Assembly (NCBI GenBank): GCA_947500435.1
Contig: CANMRV010000003.1
Location: 124,001-188,000 of the forward strand
DNA length: 64,000 bases
DNA from: an uncultured Flavobacteriaceae bacterium
Lineage (GTDB): Bacteria > Bacteroidota > Bacteroidia > Flavobacteriales > Flavobacteriaceae
Reading direction: 5' to 3'
Below the pieces are notes generated by a model. That model was not told the DNA's origin and did not search any database. It saw only the letters and a program-made list of their open reading frames with translations. The position numbers were made by a program, and so were the translations under genes. Positions 50,821-60,843 of the stretch are shown here, piece by piece (position 1 is the first letter of the stretch; every line of letters begins with the position of its first letter).

Positions 50821-53800
50821 ATGAAAATCAAGTCCATTTTTCTCTTTTCTCTTTTCCTATTTGTTATAGCCGGATGCAAAGAAAAACCCGCAACCCCAGC
50901 TGAACAATTTGAAAATCTCAATAAATATCAGGACTATATTACTGAAGTCTCTCACGGAATTATCTCCGCGCAAAGTGATGTTCGCGTCGTTCTAAATACT
51001 CCAGTGGAGTCATGGGATAATGGTGATGAGTTGGACTCTGATTTACTTCAAGTTTCTCCCAGAACTAAAGGGAAGGTGGTTTCCTTGGGCAAAAGAACAA
51101 TTGCTTTTATTCCTGAAAACGGATTCAAACAAGACACTGAATACACTTTTGAATTGGCACTTTCCGAAATAGTTGGAGACCTTCCGAGGGAACTAAAGAT
51201 AATGGCTTTCGGAGTAAAAACACTTCAACAACAATTCAATATTTACACGGACGCATTACAGTCGTATTCGAAAAATAGACAATATATCACCGGACAGCTT
51301 AGGGCCTCTGATGTCTTACCGTTAGAGACGGCAAAGCAGTTGCTTTCAGTTTCCCACAAAGGGAAATCCGTTAAACTTAAATTTGACGAGGCTGTCCAAA
51401 AAGGAACTCAATTTTCATTTAAGATAGATAGTATTCAGCGCTATGAAGAAGATTCTGAGTTAGAAATTTCTTGGGATGGCGCTAAGTTCGACATTGAAAG
51501 TAGTGGTGAGAATGTTGTCAAAATATCAGGAAAGAACAACTTTACAGTTTTAGACGCTTCTGTTGAAACAGGAGAAAGTCAAGTAGTTCTCATCAACTTT
51601 TCTGACCCTATTAAAAAAGGACAGAACTTTAAAGGGTTGGTAACGCTTGAAGGTACTTCAAAACCTAAGTATGCAGTTGATGGAAATACATTAAAACTAT
51701 ACTCTTCTACAGAATTGAAAGGCTCTGCCAAGTTGGAAGTCCTACAAGGAATTCAAAGTGAAGATGGTTATAAACTTAAAAATAAGTTTGAACAATACGT
51801 AGCTTTCGAACAGCTGAAACCACAAGTGAGACTACTTTCAAACGGAACTATTCTACCTTCTTCCAACAACTTAAAAATCAATTTTGAAGCAGTAAACCTA
51901 AAAGCTGTAGATGTGTCTGTTTTTAAAATTTTTGAAAATAATGTACTTCAGTTTTTACAAAGTAATAATATTAATGGAAGCTCTAACCTGAGAAGTGTTG
52001 CTAGACCGATTGCTAGAAAGAAAATAGTTCTTGAGAATAATTTATCTTCTTCTACAGGAAAATGGGCCGCCCATGCGATTGATTTGAGTGCTTTAATTTC
52101 TCCTGAAGTCGGAGCGATGTATCGCGTCGAATTCAATTACCGACCTGCTTTTAGCACCTACAAGTGTGACTCAACCAATTTTGATGAAACAGAGGAAGAT
52201 GAAGATAATTTTGATGAAGAACAAGAAGATAGCTCTTGGGATGGTATCGAAAATTACTATGATGATTATGGCTATTACGGATATAATTGGAACGAACGAG
52301 AAAACCCCTGTGACAAGTCATACTACTATGATAAGAAGATTGGCACGAATGTTTTGGCAACCGATATCGGGGTTACCATTAAAAGAGGGGTGAACAAAAG
52401 CTACTTCATCGCAGTTAATGATATATTGAATACCAACCCTATTGCGGGAGCAAAAGTCACCTTTTATAACTTCCAGCAACAACCAGTAGGTTATGTGAAT
52501 ACCGATGCCGAAGGAACGGCCATTTTCGATGCTGAAAAGCTCGCTTTTTTCGCTGTAGTAGAAAACAACGGACAAAAGAACTATGTGAAATTGAATGATG
52601 GAAATGCACTTTCCGTAAGCAAATTCAATGTTTCCGGAACACAATTGCAAAAGGGAATTAAAGGATTCATTTTCGCCGAGCGTGGTGTGTGGAGACCTGG
52701 AGATAAGATTTTCTTATCCTTTATGTTGAATGATAATGCCAATAAGTTGCCGGCGAACCATCCGGTGAAATTGGAGTTGATAGACCCTTATAACAAGGTG
52801 GTGCATCGGGAAGTTTCAAAAAACGGACTAAACAATTTCTTCCATTTTGACATCAAAACCAATGAAAATGCCCCAACCGGAAATTGGTTAGCAAAAGTTT
52901 CTGTTGGAGGTGCATCTTTTACAAAAACTATAAAGATTGAAACCATCAAACCGAATCGTTTAAAGATTAAAACGGAGTTTGACGCTGAAGTTCTAAATGG
53001 AGCCAAACCTATCAAAGGTAACATGGAAGTAAAATGGTTACACGGTGCCATTGCTAAAAATCTAAAAGCAGACATTACAGCTAAATTCAATCCGAAGAGA
53101 ACTACATTTAAAACTTTTCCGGGTTATATTTTTGATGATCCAACACGTCGTTTTTCTTCGGAGGACCAAGTTGTTTTTGACAGTAAAATTAATGGTGAAG
53201 GGAAAGCTAGCTTTAGTATCAATCCTCAATTGACGAGCAAAGCTCCTGGAATGTTAAATGCGGCATTCATCACCAAGGTTTACGAAAATGGAGGGGATTT
53301 TAGCACGGATGTTTTCACGAAACCATATTCCCCATATAACACTTATATCGGTCTGAATGTGCCCAAAGGTGACAAGACCAGAGGAATGCTCTTGACCGAT
53401 GTAAAACATAAATTCGAGGTAGTTTCCGTGGATGAAAACGGGAAAGCAAAAGCAGCGAGGAACCTAAAAGTATCAGTCTTCAAGGTGAGCTGGAGATGGT
53501 GGTGGGATACTTCTTCCGACAACCTTTCTTCCTATAGCAGTAGTCAATATCGTGATTTGCTTTTTGAAAAAACAATTAATACAAACTCGAGCGGAAAAGG
53601 AAGTTTTGATTTCGAATTAAAGTACCCTGATTGGGGAAGGTATTTGGTGCGTGTTGAAGACCCAAATGGAGGTCATGCCACAGGAAAAGCCATTTATATC
53701 GACTGGCCAGGTTGGGCAGGAAAATCTCGAAAAGGGGACCCTTCTGCAGCTACAATGTTGGTATTTTCTACCGATAAAGAAAAATATAATGTGGGTGAAA

Positions 53801-56340
53801 CCGCGACGGTTACCTTTCCAAGTTCGTTTGGTGGAAGAGCTTTAGTTACTGTTGAAAATGGAAGCGAAGTTTTAGAATCCATGTGGGTTGAAACTGGTGA
53901 AGGTGAGACGAAATTCCAATTACCAATTACGGAGCTTTACACTCCTAACGTATTCATTAATATTTCATCCTTACAACCTCACGCGTCCACTAAAAATGAT
54001 TCTCCAATTCGTATGTATGGAGTAACAGGAATCAGCGTAGAAGACCAAAACACAAAGTTAGAACCCGTGTTTTCGATGCCAGATGTATTACGTCCTGAAG
54101 AAACGATTACGGTAAAAGTAAATGAGAAGAACAAAAAGGCAATGACCTACAGTATTGCCATTGTTGATGAAGGCTTATTGGATTTGACACGCTTTAAAAC
54201 TCCAAATCCATGGAGTACCTTCTACGCTAAAGAAGCTTTGGGCGTAAAAACTTGGGATGTATACGATGACGTTATAGGAGCATTTGGCGGCAGAATTGAC
54301 CAAGTATTTGCAATCGGGGGTGATGGCGAATTAGCGGGAGCGAAGAATAAAAAAGCGAACCGTTTTGAACCTATGGTGGTGCATTTAGGTCCGTTTAGTT
54401 TGAAGGATGGAGAAACCAAATCGCACAAGATTAAGATTCCGAAATATGTAGGTTCAGTAAGAACTATGGTTGTTGCTGCGAATAATGACAAAGAAGCTTA
54501 CGGACAGGTAGAAAAAACGACTCCGGTACGTAAACCTTTGATGATTTTGGCTTCCTTACCACGGAAAATTACACCTGGTGAAAAAGTGACGCTTCCAGTT
54601 ACTGTTTTTGCTATGGAAAAGAAGGTCAAAAATGTGACCTTGAGAATCAAACAAGACAAGGCATTTACGATAGAGGGTGAACAGACTCAAAAATTGACAT
54701 TTGCACAGCCTGATGAAAAGATGGCCTACTTTCAATTGAATGTTTCCGATTTCTCGGGGATTGGAAAAGTGATTGTTGAAGCTTCCGGTGGAGGAGAAAC
54801 AGCATCTTTTGAAATTCCGATTGATGTTGTGAACCCGAATCCGGTGACATCCGAAGTAACAGAAGTAATTTTAGATGCAAATGGAAGTCAAACCATAAAT
54901 CTAGAAACTTTCGGAATCGCAGGAAGCAATTCCGCAGAAATCGAATTTTCGACCTTGCCTCCAATGAACTTCAACGGACGCATGAAGTACTTGATTCGTT
55001 ATCCGCATGGGTGTGTCGAGCAGACCACTTCGGGAGCATTCCCGCAGTTATTCTTATCCGATGTTTTTGATGTTGAGGCAAGCAAGAAAAAACGCATTCA
55101 GCAAAATATTGATAGAGGAATTAAGAGGCTAGGTGGATTCCAAAACACAGGTGGTGGATTCTCCTATTGGCCAGGTCAAAACTATGTCAACGATTGGGGA
55201 ACAACCTATGCCGGACACTTCTTGCTAGAAGCAGAAAAGAAAGGGTATGTCTTACCTATCGGATTTAAATCGAGTTGGGTAAAATACCAACAAGGTGTTG
55301 CCAAACAATGGAGAGCGGGAAGCAATTCAGATTTAGCACAAGCGTATCGCTTATACACCTTAGCACTTTCTGGAAATGCCGATGTTGCTAGTATGAACCG
55401 TTTACGCGAGAGTAGTGGAGTTTCTAATGAAGGTAAATTCCGATTAGCTGCTGCTTATGCAATTATTGGTCAGGCTAATGTGGCGAAAAAGATTTTGAGC
55501 ACGGCTCGATTAGATGTAGAGAATAGCAAATATTACTACTACACCTATGGCTCATCAGATAGAAATAGAGCGATGGCTTTGGAAACTTATGTCTTGATGG
55601 GCGAAAAAGCGAAAGCACAAGAATTAGCGAAAACGATAGCCCAAAACCTATCGGACAAAAGATATATGAGTACCCAAAGTACCTCCTATAGTTTGATGGC
55701 CATGGCCAAATTCGCCGAAATGATTGGTGGAAAAGGAATCAAAACCAGCGTCACCATAAACGGAAAATCAGAAAACGTTGGTACAGAGAAAACACTTGCA
55801 AGTCGACCTATCGAAATCAAAAAAGGCAGCAACAGCATCACGGTTAAAAACCAAGAAAGTAATACATTGTATGTGAGTATCGTGAACAGTGGAATTCTTC
55901 CCGTCGGAGAGGAAAAAGCAATTCAGAAGAACTTAGCTGCAACAATGGTTTTCAAAGGAAGAAATGGTTCTATTTTAGACCCTTCGACGATTACGCAGGG
56001 AACAGATTTCGTAGCTGAGGTTTCCCTAACAAATACATCTTCAAATAATCTAAAGGATATGGCGTTAACGGAAATCTTCCCTAGTGGATGGGAAATCGTA
56101 AATACACGTTTTACAGATTTTGGAAGCTTTGCTCAAAACCAAGTCACGCATACGGATTTAAGAGATGACCGAGCGAATTTCTATTTTGATATGAAGCGTA
56201 ACGAAACTAAAACCTTTAGAATTCTGTTGAATGCTTCGTATTTGGGCAAGTACTATTTACCCGGGGTTCAGGCGGAGGCGATGTATGATAATGATTATAT
56301 CGTTCGAACTAAGGGGCAATGGGTTGAGGTGGTGCAATAA
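50821..56340 (+). CDS. Alpha-2-macroglobulin family lipoprotein
   Basis: The 1,839-residue protein has a lipoprotein signal (FSLFLFVIAGC, Cys19) and many Ig-like MG domains. It carries the MG segments KRGVNKSYFIAVNDILN and GFIFAERGVWRPGDKIFLSFMLND, a thioester site GCVEQ (Cys1398-x-Glu-Gln1401), an alpha-helical thioester domain after it, and a C-terminal receptor-binding-like domain. It should trap proteases that attack the envelope, anchored at the outer or inner membrane. A 60-residue Asp/Glu/Tyr-rich insertion lies at about 448-508. The usual partner pbpC is 6.5 kb downstream, not adjacent. Confidence 0.93.
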   Translation: MKIKSIFLFSLFLFVIAGCKEKPATPAEQFENLNKYQDYITEVSHGIISAQSDVRVVLNTPVESWDNGDELDSDLLQVSPRTKGKVVSLGKRTIAFIPENGFKQDTEYTFELALSEIVGDLPRELKIMAFGVKTLQQQFNIYTDALQSYSKNRQYITGQLRASDVLPLETAKQLLSVSHKGKSVKLKFDEAVQKGTQFSFKIDSIQRYEEDSELEISWDGAKFDIESSGENVVKISGKNNFTVLDASVETGESQVVLINFSDPIKKGQNFKGLVTLEGTSKPKYAVDGNTLKLYSSTELKGSAKLEVLQGIQSEDGYKLKNKFEQYVAFEQLKPQVRLLSNGTILPSSNNLKINFEAVNLKAVDVSVFKIFENNVLQFLQSNNINGSSNLRSVARPIARKKIVLENNLSSSTGKWAAHAIDLSALISPEVGAMYRVEFNYRPAFSTYKCDSTNFDETEEDEDNFDEEQEDSSWDGIENYYDDYGYYGYNWNERENPCDKSYYYDKKIGTNVLATDIGVTIKRGVNKSYFIAVNDILNTNPIAGAKVTFYNFQQQPVGYVNTDAEGTAIFDAEKLAFFAVVENNGQKNYVKLNDGNALSVSKFNVSGTQLQKGIKGFIFAERGVWRPGDKIFLSFMLNDNANKLPANHPVKLELIDPYNKVVHREVSKNGLNNFFHFDIKTNENAPTGNWLAKVSVGGASFTKTIKIETIKPNRLKIKTEFDAEVLNGAKPIKGNMEVKWLHGAIAKNLKADITAKFNPKRTTFKTFPGYIFDDPTRRFSSEDQVVFDSKINGEGKASFSINPQLTSKAPGMLNAAFITKVYENGGDFSTDVFTKPYSPYNTYIGLNVPKGDKTRGMLLTDVKHKFEVVSVDENGKAKAARNLKVSVFKVSWRWWWDTSSDNLSSYSSSQYRDLLFEKTINTNSSGKGSFDFELKYPDWGRYLVRVEDPNGGHATGKAIYIDWPGWAGKSRKGDPSAATMLVFSTDKEKYNVGETATVTFPSSFGGRALVTVENGSEVLESMWVETGEGETKFQLPITELYTPNVFINISSLQPHASTKNDSPIRMYGVTGISVEDQNTKLEPVFSMPDVLRPEETITVKVNEKNKKAMTYSIAIVDEGLLDLTRFKTPNPWSTFYAKEALGVKTWDVYDDVIGAFGGRIDQVFAIGGDGELAGAKNKKANRFEPMVVHLGPFSLKDGETKSHKIKIPKYVGSVRTMVVAANNDKEAYGQVEKTTPVRKPLMILASLPRKITPGEKVTLPVTVFAMEKKVKNVTLRIKQDKAFTIEGEQTQKLTFAQPDEKMAYFQLNVSDFSGIGKVIVEASGGGETASFEIPIDVVNPNPVTSEVTEVILDANGSQTINLETFGIAGSNSAEIEFSTLPPMNFNGRMKYLIRYPHGCVEQTTSGAFPQLFLSDVFDVEASKKKRIQQNIDRGIKRLGGFQNTGGGFSYWPGQNYVNDWGTTYAGHFLLEAEKKGYVLPIGFKSSWVKYQQGVAKQWRAGSNSDLAQAYRLYTLALSGNADVASMNRLRESSGVSNEGKFRLAAAYAIIGQANVAKKILSTARLDVENSKYYYYTYGSSDRNRAMALETYVLMGEKAKAQELAKTIAQNLSDKRYMSTQSTSYSLMAMAKFAEMIGGKGIKTSVTINGKSENVGTEKTLASRPIEIKKGSNSITVKNQESNTLYVSIVNSGILPVGEEKAIQKNLAATMVFKGRNGSILDPSTITQGTDFVAEVSLTNTSSNNLKDMALTEIFPSGWEIVNTRFTDFGSFAQNQVTHTDLRDDRANFYFDMKRNETKTFRILLNASYLGKYYLPGVQAEAMYDNDYIVRTKGQWVEVVQ

Positions 56341-56397
56341 TGGCCGGATGTTGGATGTTCGAGGCACGAAGTGATAACCAGTGTTGATTTTGAGTAT

Positions 56398-56440
56398 TCC
56401 CCTCTTGAGAGGGGTGGCGCAGCAGGGGTGTGTTCTTAAA
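56398..56440. repeat. Short dispersed-type repeat after the A2M gene
   Basis: CCCCTCTTGAGAGGGGTGGC followed by GCAGCAGGGGTGTGTT: the first part is an inverted repeat. This pattern is widespread between genes in Flavobacteriaceae. It could act as an mRNA end structure. Confidence 0.55.
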
Positions 56441-56516
56441 AGTTAGAAGAGTTCAGAATTCTATAAAGCTTGATTCAATTCCTAGGTGCTAACCTTTATT
56501 TCCATATTTTTAGAAT

Positions 56517-57473
56517 ATGGAACCAACCGTTCAAATCGGCGATGATTTTATAGAGGCCAACACCAATTTTAAAGAACTGATTCCGGCTTTGAAATTAGGT
56601 TTTGCTTCTGAGGATATTAGCATCCCAAATCGGCATCATCATCTTTTTCCAAATACTGAAACTGGTGCGGATTCTACTTTACTTTTAATGCCAGCATGGC
56701 ATTCTGGAAAAGAGGCCGGAGTAAAAATTGCAACGGTGAGTCCCGAAAACGAGAGGTTCGGTTTGCCTTCAGTTCATGCCATCTATATTTTGATGAATGC
56801 AGTTACGGGAACTGTAAAAGCTACATTTCAAGCTAAAGAGATGACGGCCAAACGTACTGCCGCTAGTTCTGCTTTAGCATCTGCATTCTTATCAAAAGAG
56901 AATTCAACTTCGCTTTTAATGATTGGAACTGGGGCGTTGTCCACTAACTTGATTCGGGCACACGCGAGTGTTCGGCCTATCAATACAGTTTATGTTTGGG
57001 GGCGAAATCCTGAAAAAGCAAAAGCAATTTGCGAAGACCTCAAAGATGAAATTTTTAGTTGTAGGGCTATCGCATCCATTGAAGAAAAAATAAGTGAAGT
57101 TGATATTGTTTCCTGTGCGACACTCTCCAAGATTCCTTTAGTTCTTGGAAAACTCCTGAAAGAGGGGCAGCATATAGATTTAGTTGGGGCCTACCGACAA
57201 GATATGCGTGAAGCAGATGATGAGGTAATAAAAAAAGCGGCTGTCTTTGTTGATTCCTTTGGAGGTCGAAAAGAAAGCGGGGATATTTTTATTCCAATGG
57301 AAAAAGGAATCCTGAGAGAAGATGATATCAAAGGAGATTTATTTTCTCTCTGCTCTGAAAAAACAAAAGGAAGAACCAATGATAAGGAAATTACGCTTTT
57401 TAAATCCGTAGGTCATGCGCTTGAAGATTTAGTGGCGGCATCCTTATACTACGAAAAATTTACTCATGAGTAA
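56517..57473 (+). CDS. Ornithine cyclodeaminase/Pyr2C reductase-like protein
   Basis: The 318-residue NAD(P)-binding protein of the OCD/mu-crystallin family has VKIATVSPENERFGLPSVHAIYILMNAVTGTVKATFQAKEMTAKRTAASSALAS (in parts 70-125), the dinucleotide loop IGTGALSTNLIRAHAS, and DLVGAYRQDMREADDEV. Paired with a trans-3-hydroxy-L-proline dehydratase it is best read as delta-1-pyrroline-2-carboxylate reductase, which makes proline from the dehydratase product. The two genes overlap by eight bases. Confidence 0.88.
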   Translation: MEPTVQIGDDFIEANTNFKELIPALKLGFASEDISIPNRHHHLFPNTETGADSTLLLMPAWHSGKEAGVKIATVSPENERFGLPSVHAIYILMNAVTGTVKATFQAKEMTAKRTAASSALASAFLSKENSTSLLMIGTGALSTNLIRAHASVRPINTVYVWGRNPEKAKAICEDLKDEIFSCRAIASIEEKISEVDIVSCATLSKIPLVLGKLLKEGQHIDLVGAYRQDMREADDEVIKKAAVFVDSFGGRKESGDIFIPMEKGILREDDIKGDLFSLCSEKTKGRTNDKEITLFKSVGHALEDLVAASLYYEKFTHE

Positions 57474-58530
57474 TACCTATCAAAACATCCTGAGGCAAAT
57501 AGAGTTCAATCCACCGGCAGCTTGGCTTCAAATCAAGACGATTGATATGCATACGGGTGGAGAACCTTTACGTGTAATTGTTTCCGGTTTTCCGGAGTTA
57601 AAAGGGAATTCCGTTTTAGAATACCGTCGCTACTGCAAAGAAAATTACGACCATCTGCGAACAGCCTTAATGTTTGAACCGCGCGGTCATGCTGATATGT
57701 ATGGCTGTATTCTGGTTCCACCAAATGATGAAGAAGGTGATTTCGGAATACTTTTTTTACACAATGAAGGCTATAGTACCATGTGTGGTCATGCCATAAT
57801 TGCGATTACTACTTTGGCTGTTGAGATGGACTGGATAGAAGTAAAAGAAGGAGATAACGAACTAAAAATAGATGCTCCCTGCGGACGAATCACCGCCTTT
57901 GCCCACGTGAAGAATGGAAAAGTAACAGGAGTAAGATTCCATTGTGTGCCTAGTTTTGTAGTTGGTTTAGATAGAACCGTTGAGGTCAAAGGTTTAGGAA
58001 AAGTCACTTACGATTTGGCCTATGGAGGAGCGTTTTACGCATATGTAGATATGAAAAAGAACAACTTTGATTTCGACTTAAGTAGTGATTCATATCGTTT
58101 TCTAATTTCCTCAGGAATGGATATCAAACAAGCTGTTATACAGCAAGACCCTGAAATTGAGCATCCCTTTGAAGAAGATCTAAGTTTTTTATACGGAACC
58201 ATTTTTATTGGTGATTCAGATAAACCCGAAATAGATAGTAAAAACGTTTGCATTTTCGCTGAGGGCGAGGTCGATCGTTGTCCTACTGGTTCTGGAGTAT
58301 CAGGAAGAATGGCAATTCACAAAACAAGAAACGAAATTGACCTAGGAGAAACCATGACTATTGAAAGTATTACAAGTTCAGTATTCGAGGGCTCGATAGT
58401 ATATGAAGAAGACTACGGACCATTCAAAGCGGTCATTCCACAAGTTGAAGGAACAGCGCAGATCACCGGGATGCACACTTTTTGCATTGATCCAAATGAC
58501 CCAATGAAAAACGGATTTATTTTAAGATGA
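57466..58530 (+). CDS. Trans-3-hydroxy-L-proline dehydratase (proline racemase family)
   Basis: The 354-residue protein has the proline-racemase fold: IDMHTGGEPLRVIV at the start and the first catalytic Cys107 in NEGYSTMCGHAIIA. At the second catalytic site DRCPTGSGVSG has Thr274 where racemases have Cys (xPCGTG). The Cys/Thr pair is the hallmark of trans-3-hydroxyproline dehydratases. It turns trans-3-hydroxy-L-proline, a collagen constituent, into pyrroline-2-carboxylate, which the previous gene product reduces. Confidence 0.9.
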   Translation: MSNTYQNILRQIEFNPPAAWLQIKTIDMHTGGEPLRVIVSGFPELKGNSVLEYRRYCKENYDHLRTALMFEPRGHADMYGCILVPPNDEEGDFGILFLHNEGYSTMCGHAIIAITTLAVEMDWIEVKEGDNELKIDAPCGRITAFAHVKNGKVTGVRFHCVPSFVVGLDRTVEVKGLGKVTYDLAYGGAFYAYVDMKKNNFDFDLSSDSYRFLISSGMDIKQAVIQQDPEIEHPFEEDLSFLYGTIFIGDSDKPEIDSKNVCIFAEGEVDRCPTGSGVSGRMAIHKTRNEIDLGETMTIESITSSVFEGSIVYEEDYGPFKAVIPQVEGTAQITGMHTFCIDPNDPMKNGFILR

Positions 58531-58570
58531 AATCTTACTTTAAGAAAGCACCTAAGAATATCGTAATGTG

Positions 58571-58602
58571 AAAAGCCCTCTAAAAGATTTTAGAGGGCTT
58601 TT
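58571..58602. terminator. Terminator after the hydroxyproline pair
   Basis: AAAAGCCCTCTAAAAGATTT and the complementary TTTAGAGGGCTTTT form a strong hairpin with A and T flanks, shared with the convergent collagen-like gene. Confidence 0.88.
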
Positions 58603-58634
58603 GGATTGTTTTGATTCCGTACTAGAAAAAAACA

Positions 58635-59363
58635 CTAATCCCTTGAACCCACATTTTCGAATACGACGATATCTACAGTACCTTCAATACTAAGGTCATT
58701 TCCAGTTTCATTATTGACTCCGTCAACGGTCATCAAAAAGGAAAATTTCAAATTGTTGGTGGTATCGTCAAAACTGTAATCGCTGATTGTGAATGTAGAG
58801 GCTAAGCCGTAATTATTGCTGACTCTATTGTTCGTATTGATAGATCCGAAATAGTCATCGTCAAGCAGAATATATGTTAAATCGTCGGAGAAAATCGCAA
58901 AATCTGAAAACTGTATTTCAAAACTGAAACTTTGTGATGCTAAACCTGCATCAATTACATCCAAAGAGATAGCAGCTCCATTTACTTCATCGACATTGGG
59001 TGCATCCAACAGTCTTAAAAAGTAGAATTCATGATCAGGATCATCATCTTGAAAATTGTTGTTATAAAGTTGAGGAGAAATGAATTCCAATTCCGTTTCA
59101 TAGTCAAAAGCTACGCTGTCTGGTCTCATGCCTTGAACCCTCAGGTCTATTGAACCATATTTGGCGAAATCCTCTAAGCCAATTGCATCGGCCCCGTCCT
59201 GACCGTCCTGACCGTCAGCACCATTTATACCGTCGATGCCGTCTTGACCATCGACACCATTGATTCCGTCAACGCCATCTTCGACACTACAGCTTGTAAT
59301 TGAACTGGCAACAAATAAGATTAGGGTTGTCGCCCCTAGAATTCGTAAAAAATTGTTTTTCAT
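58635..59363 (-). CDS. Second collagen-like lipoprotein
   Basis: The 242-residue protein has a lipoprotein signal (MKNNFLRILGATTLILFVAS, Cys25). A short Gly-X-Y run follows (GVDGINGVDGQDGIDG, continuing to about residue 60). The C-terminal beta-type domain is about 180 residues, acidic, unlike that of the other collagen-like protein. It is likely a surface lipoprotein. It lies downstream of a membrane-bound AraC regulator and a 35-base palindrome-like site stands 111 bases before its start. Confidence 0.85.
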   Translation of the reverse strand: MKNNFLRILGATTLILFVASSITSCSVEDGVDGINGVDGQDGIDGINGADGQDGQDGADAIGLEDFAKYGSIDLRVQGMRPDSVAFDYETELEFISPQLYNNNFQDDDPDHEFYFLRLLDAPNVDEVNGAAISLDVIDAGLASQSFSFEIQFSDFAIFSDDLTYILLDDDYFGSINTNNRVSNNYGLASTFTISDYSFDDTTNNLKFSFLMTVDGVNNETGNDLSIEGTVDIVVFENVGSRD

Positions 59364-59473
59364 GATAAAAAGTTTAAAAGGTTAAAAAGTTATCTCATTG
59401 GCTTTCTTCTTATGCCAAGGAGGTTATTGATTTTCTCAACAACGGGTGTTTTATCATGAAATTCTATGCGGGT

Positions 59474-59508
59474 AGTCCGTAATCTTACAGTTTATAAGAT
59501 TTAGGACT
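59474..59508. promoter_or_regulatory. Candidate operator site 1 (inverted repeat)
   Basis: AGTCC-GT-AATCTTA, seven bases, TAAGATT-TA-GGACT (in part overlapping the arms' centre) is a long dyad. It matches site 2 at 60844-60878 in 27 of 35 positions, with both ends conserved. It overlaps the stop of the AraC gene and lies upstream of the collagen-like lipoprotein gene. Confidence 0.55.
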
Positions 59509-60643
59509 ATTGTTGGAGATTTTTGCGATACTCTGTGGGTGTAACACCTTCAACGGATTTGAAATATTTGTAGAAATTAGATTTTGAATTGAACCCGGCT
59601 TCCAGCGCTATGGCCATAATCTTGTAGTTTGAGAAATGAGAATCCTGTAACATTTCTTTAATCATTTTATGTCGATACCGATTGACCAAATCAGTAAAGC
59701 TCATATTGGCTTGGGTATTTACAATCTTTGATACATAATTGGGAGAAATGTTGAGCTGTTCACTTATATCTTGTAGACCCAAAGACGGGTTGGTATAGAT
59801 ATGGTCATTTTCCAATAGCTGGATTACTTGATTAAAATGTTCTGATTCTTTAGCTCCGCTTTTTTGAAATATTTTTCCTTCGAAAGGAAGTCTTAATGTT
59901 TTGAGCTCTTTTCTTATTTCAGCTCTTTCTTGTGCCAGCTTTGCTTCGTAAATACCGGTATAACCAACCCAATAAATCCATAGGGTTAAAGACAACCACA
60001 AAGGATAAAATAGGGCTATATTGTCAATTCCTGTGGTCATGTCAAGGATAATCAATACAACCCAGCAAATAATAATTGCGCACGAGATAACAAGCATTTT
60101 TCGAAGCCAACCTAATTTAATGAAAAAGCGTTCAGGCCTTTTCTTTTTTGCTGCTTGAAATTTATTCAGTAGTCTGAAGGAAGCAATAGCAGAGACTACG
60201 ATTGCCACTAAATTCACTAGCTCTAGATAAAAATAGAAGATGTTCTTTATCATTTCAGGCTTGTCAAGAAAGAACGAATAAAAGCGAGTTCCCCAAATAC
60301 ATAAAGAGATAAAAATAAAAGGGATATACAGGGCCAAGGGATTTTTGGGTTTTCGCGATACTGACAATGCTCCCTCGACAGAATGTCTCACATATAGGTA
60401 AAAGCTAGGTGCCAAAGTCAATGCCCATGGGATATGAAGAAAAGTCAAACCTGGAATTTCTTTCATAAGCCCTACATCCCAAGCATAATAATTTAAATTA
60501 CTGATACTTAGAAAAAGAACCGTAAGCGCAAGAAAAGAGTTTGCCTTACTTTTGTATTTTTTATTGGAGATTACAGCAAAGAAAAATATCAACCCTTGAA
60601 GAACTCCAGAAAGGATAAGGGTGTTGAAGATGTTGAAATTCAT
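59507..60643 (-). CDS. Membrane-embedded AraC-family regulator
   Basis: The 378-residue protein has about seven to eight membrane helices in the first 240 residues (LILSGVLQGLIFFFAVI at the start). A short linker leads to a cytoplasmic AraC-type DNA-binding domain (about 275-378: LQDISEQLNISPNYVSKIVN, IMAIALEAGFNSKSNFYKYFKSVEGVTPTEYRK). Such regulators sense a signal in or across the membrane. It is flanked by two similar 35-base sites, one before its own gene and one before the collagen-like lipoprotein gene. Confidence 0.9.
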   Translation of the reverse strand: MNFNIFNTLILSGVLQGLIFFFAVISNKKYKSKANSFLALTVLFLSISNLNYYAWDVGLMKEIPGLTFLHIPWALTLAPSFYLYVRHSVEGALSVSRKPKNPLALYIPFIFISLCIWGTRFYSFFLDKPEMIKNIFYFYLELVNLVAIVVSAIASFRLLNKFQAAKKKRPERFFIKLGWLRKMLVISCAIIICWVVLIILDMTTGIDNIALFYPLWLSLTLWIYWVGYTGIYEAKLAQERAEIRKELKTLRLPFEGKIFQKSGAKESEHFNQVIQLLENDHIYTNPSLGLQDISEQLNISPNYVSKIVNTQANMSFTDLVNRYRHKMIKEMLQDSHFSNYKIMAIALEAGFNSKSNFYKYFKSVEGVTPTEYRKNLQQ

Positions 60644-60843
60644 TTGAGAAATGTAAATTTACGGTTCTTGTTCTCCAACTTGTTAACTTTAAATAAAATC
60701 AATCAAACAGTTTTTGAAGATAATCATAATTTAAGTCCATTCAGACTTATTTTAATCCACACCTATGTTATTGTTATTTTCTTGACTATCGAGGGCAAGC
60801 TTTGAAATAAAGAAGTGAAAGTAGATTACTAGTATTTTCGCGA

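Noticed and set aside
60596-60805. 69-codon plus-strand frame
   Set aside because: It begins inside the AraC gene on the other strand and shows no family character.
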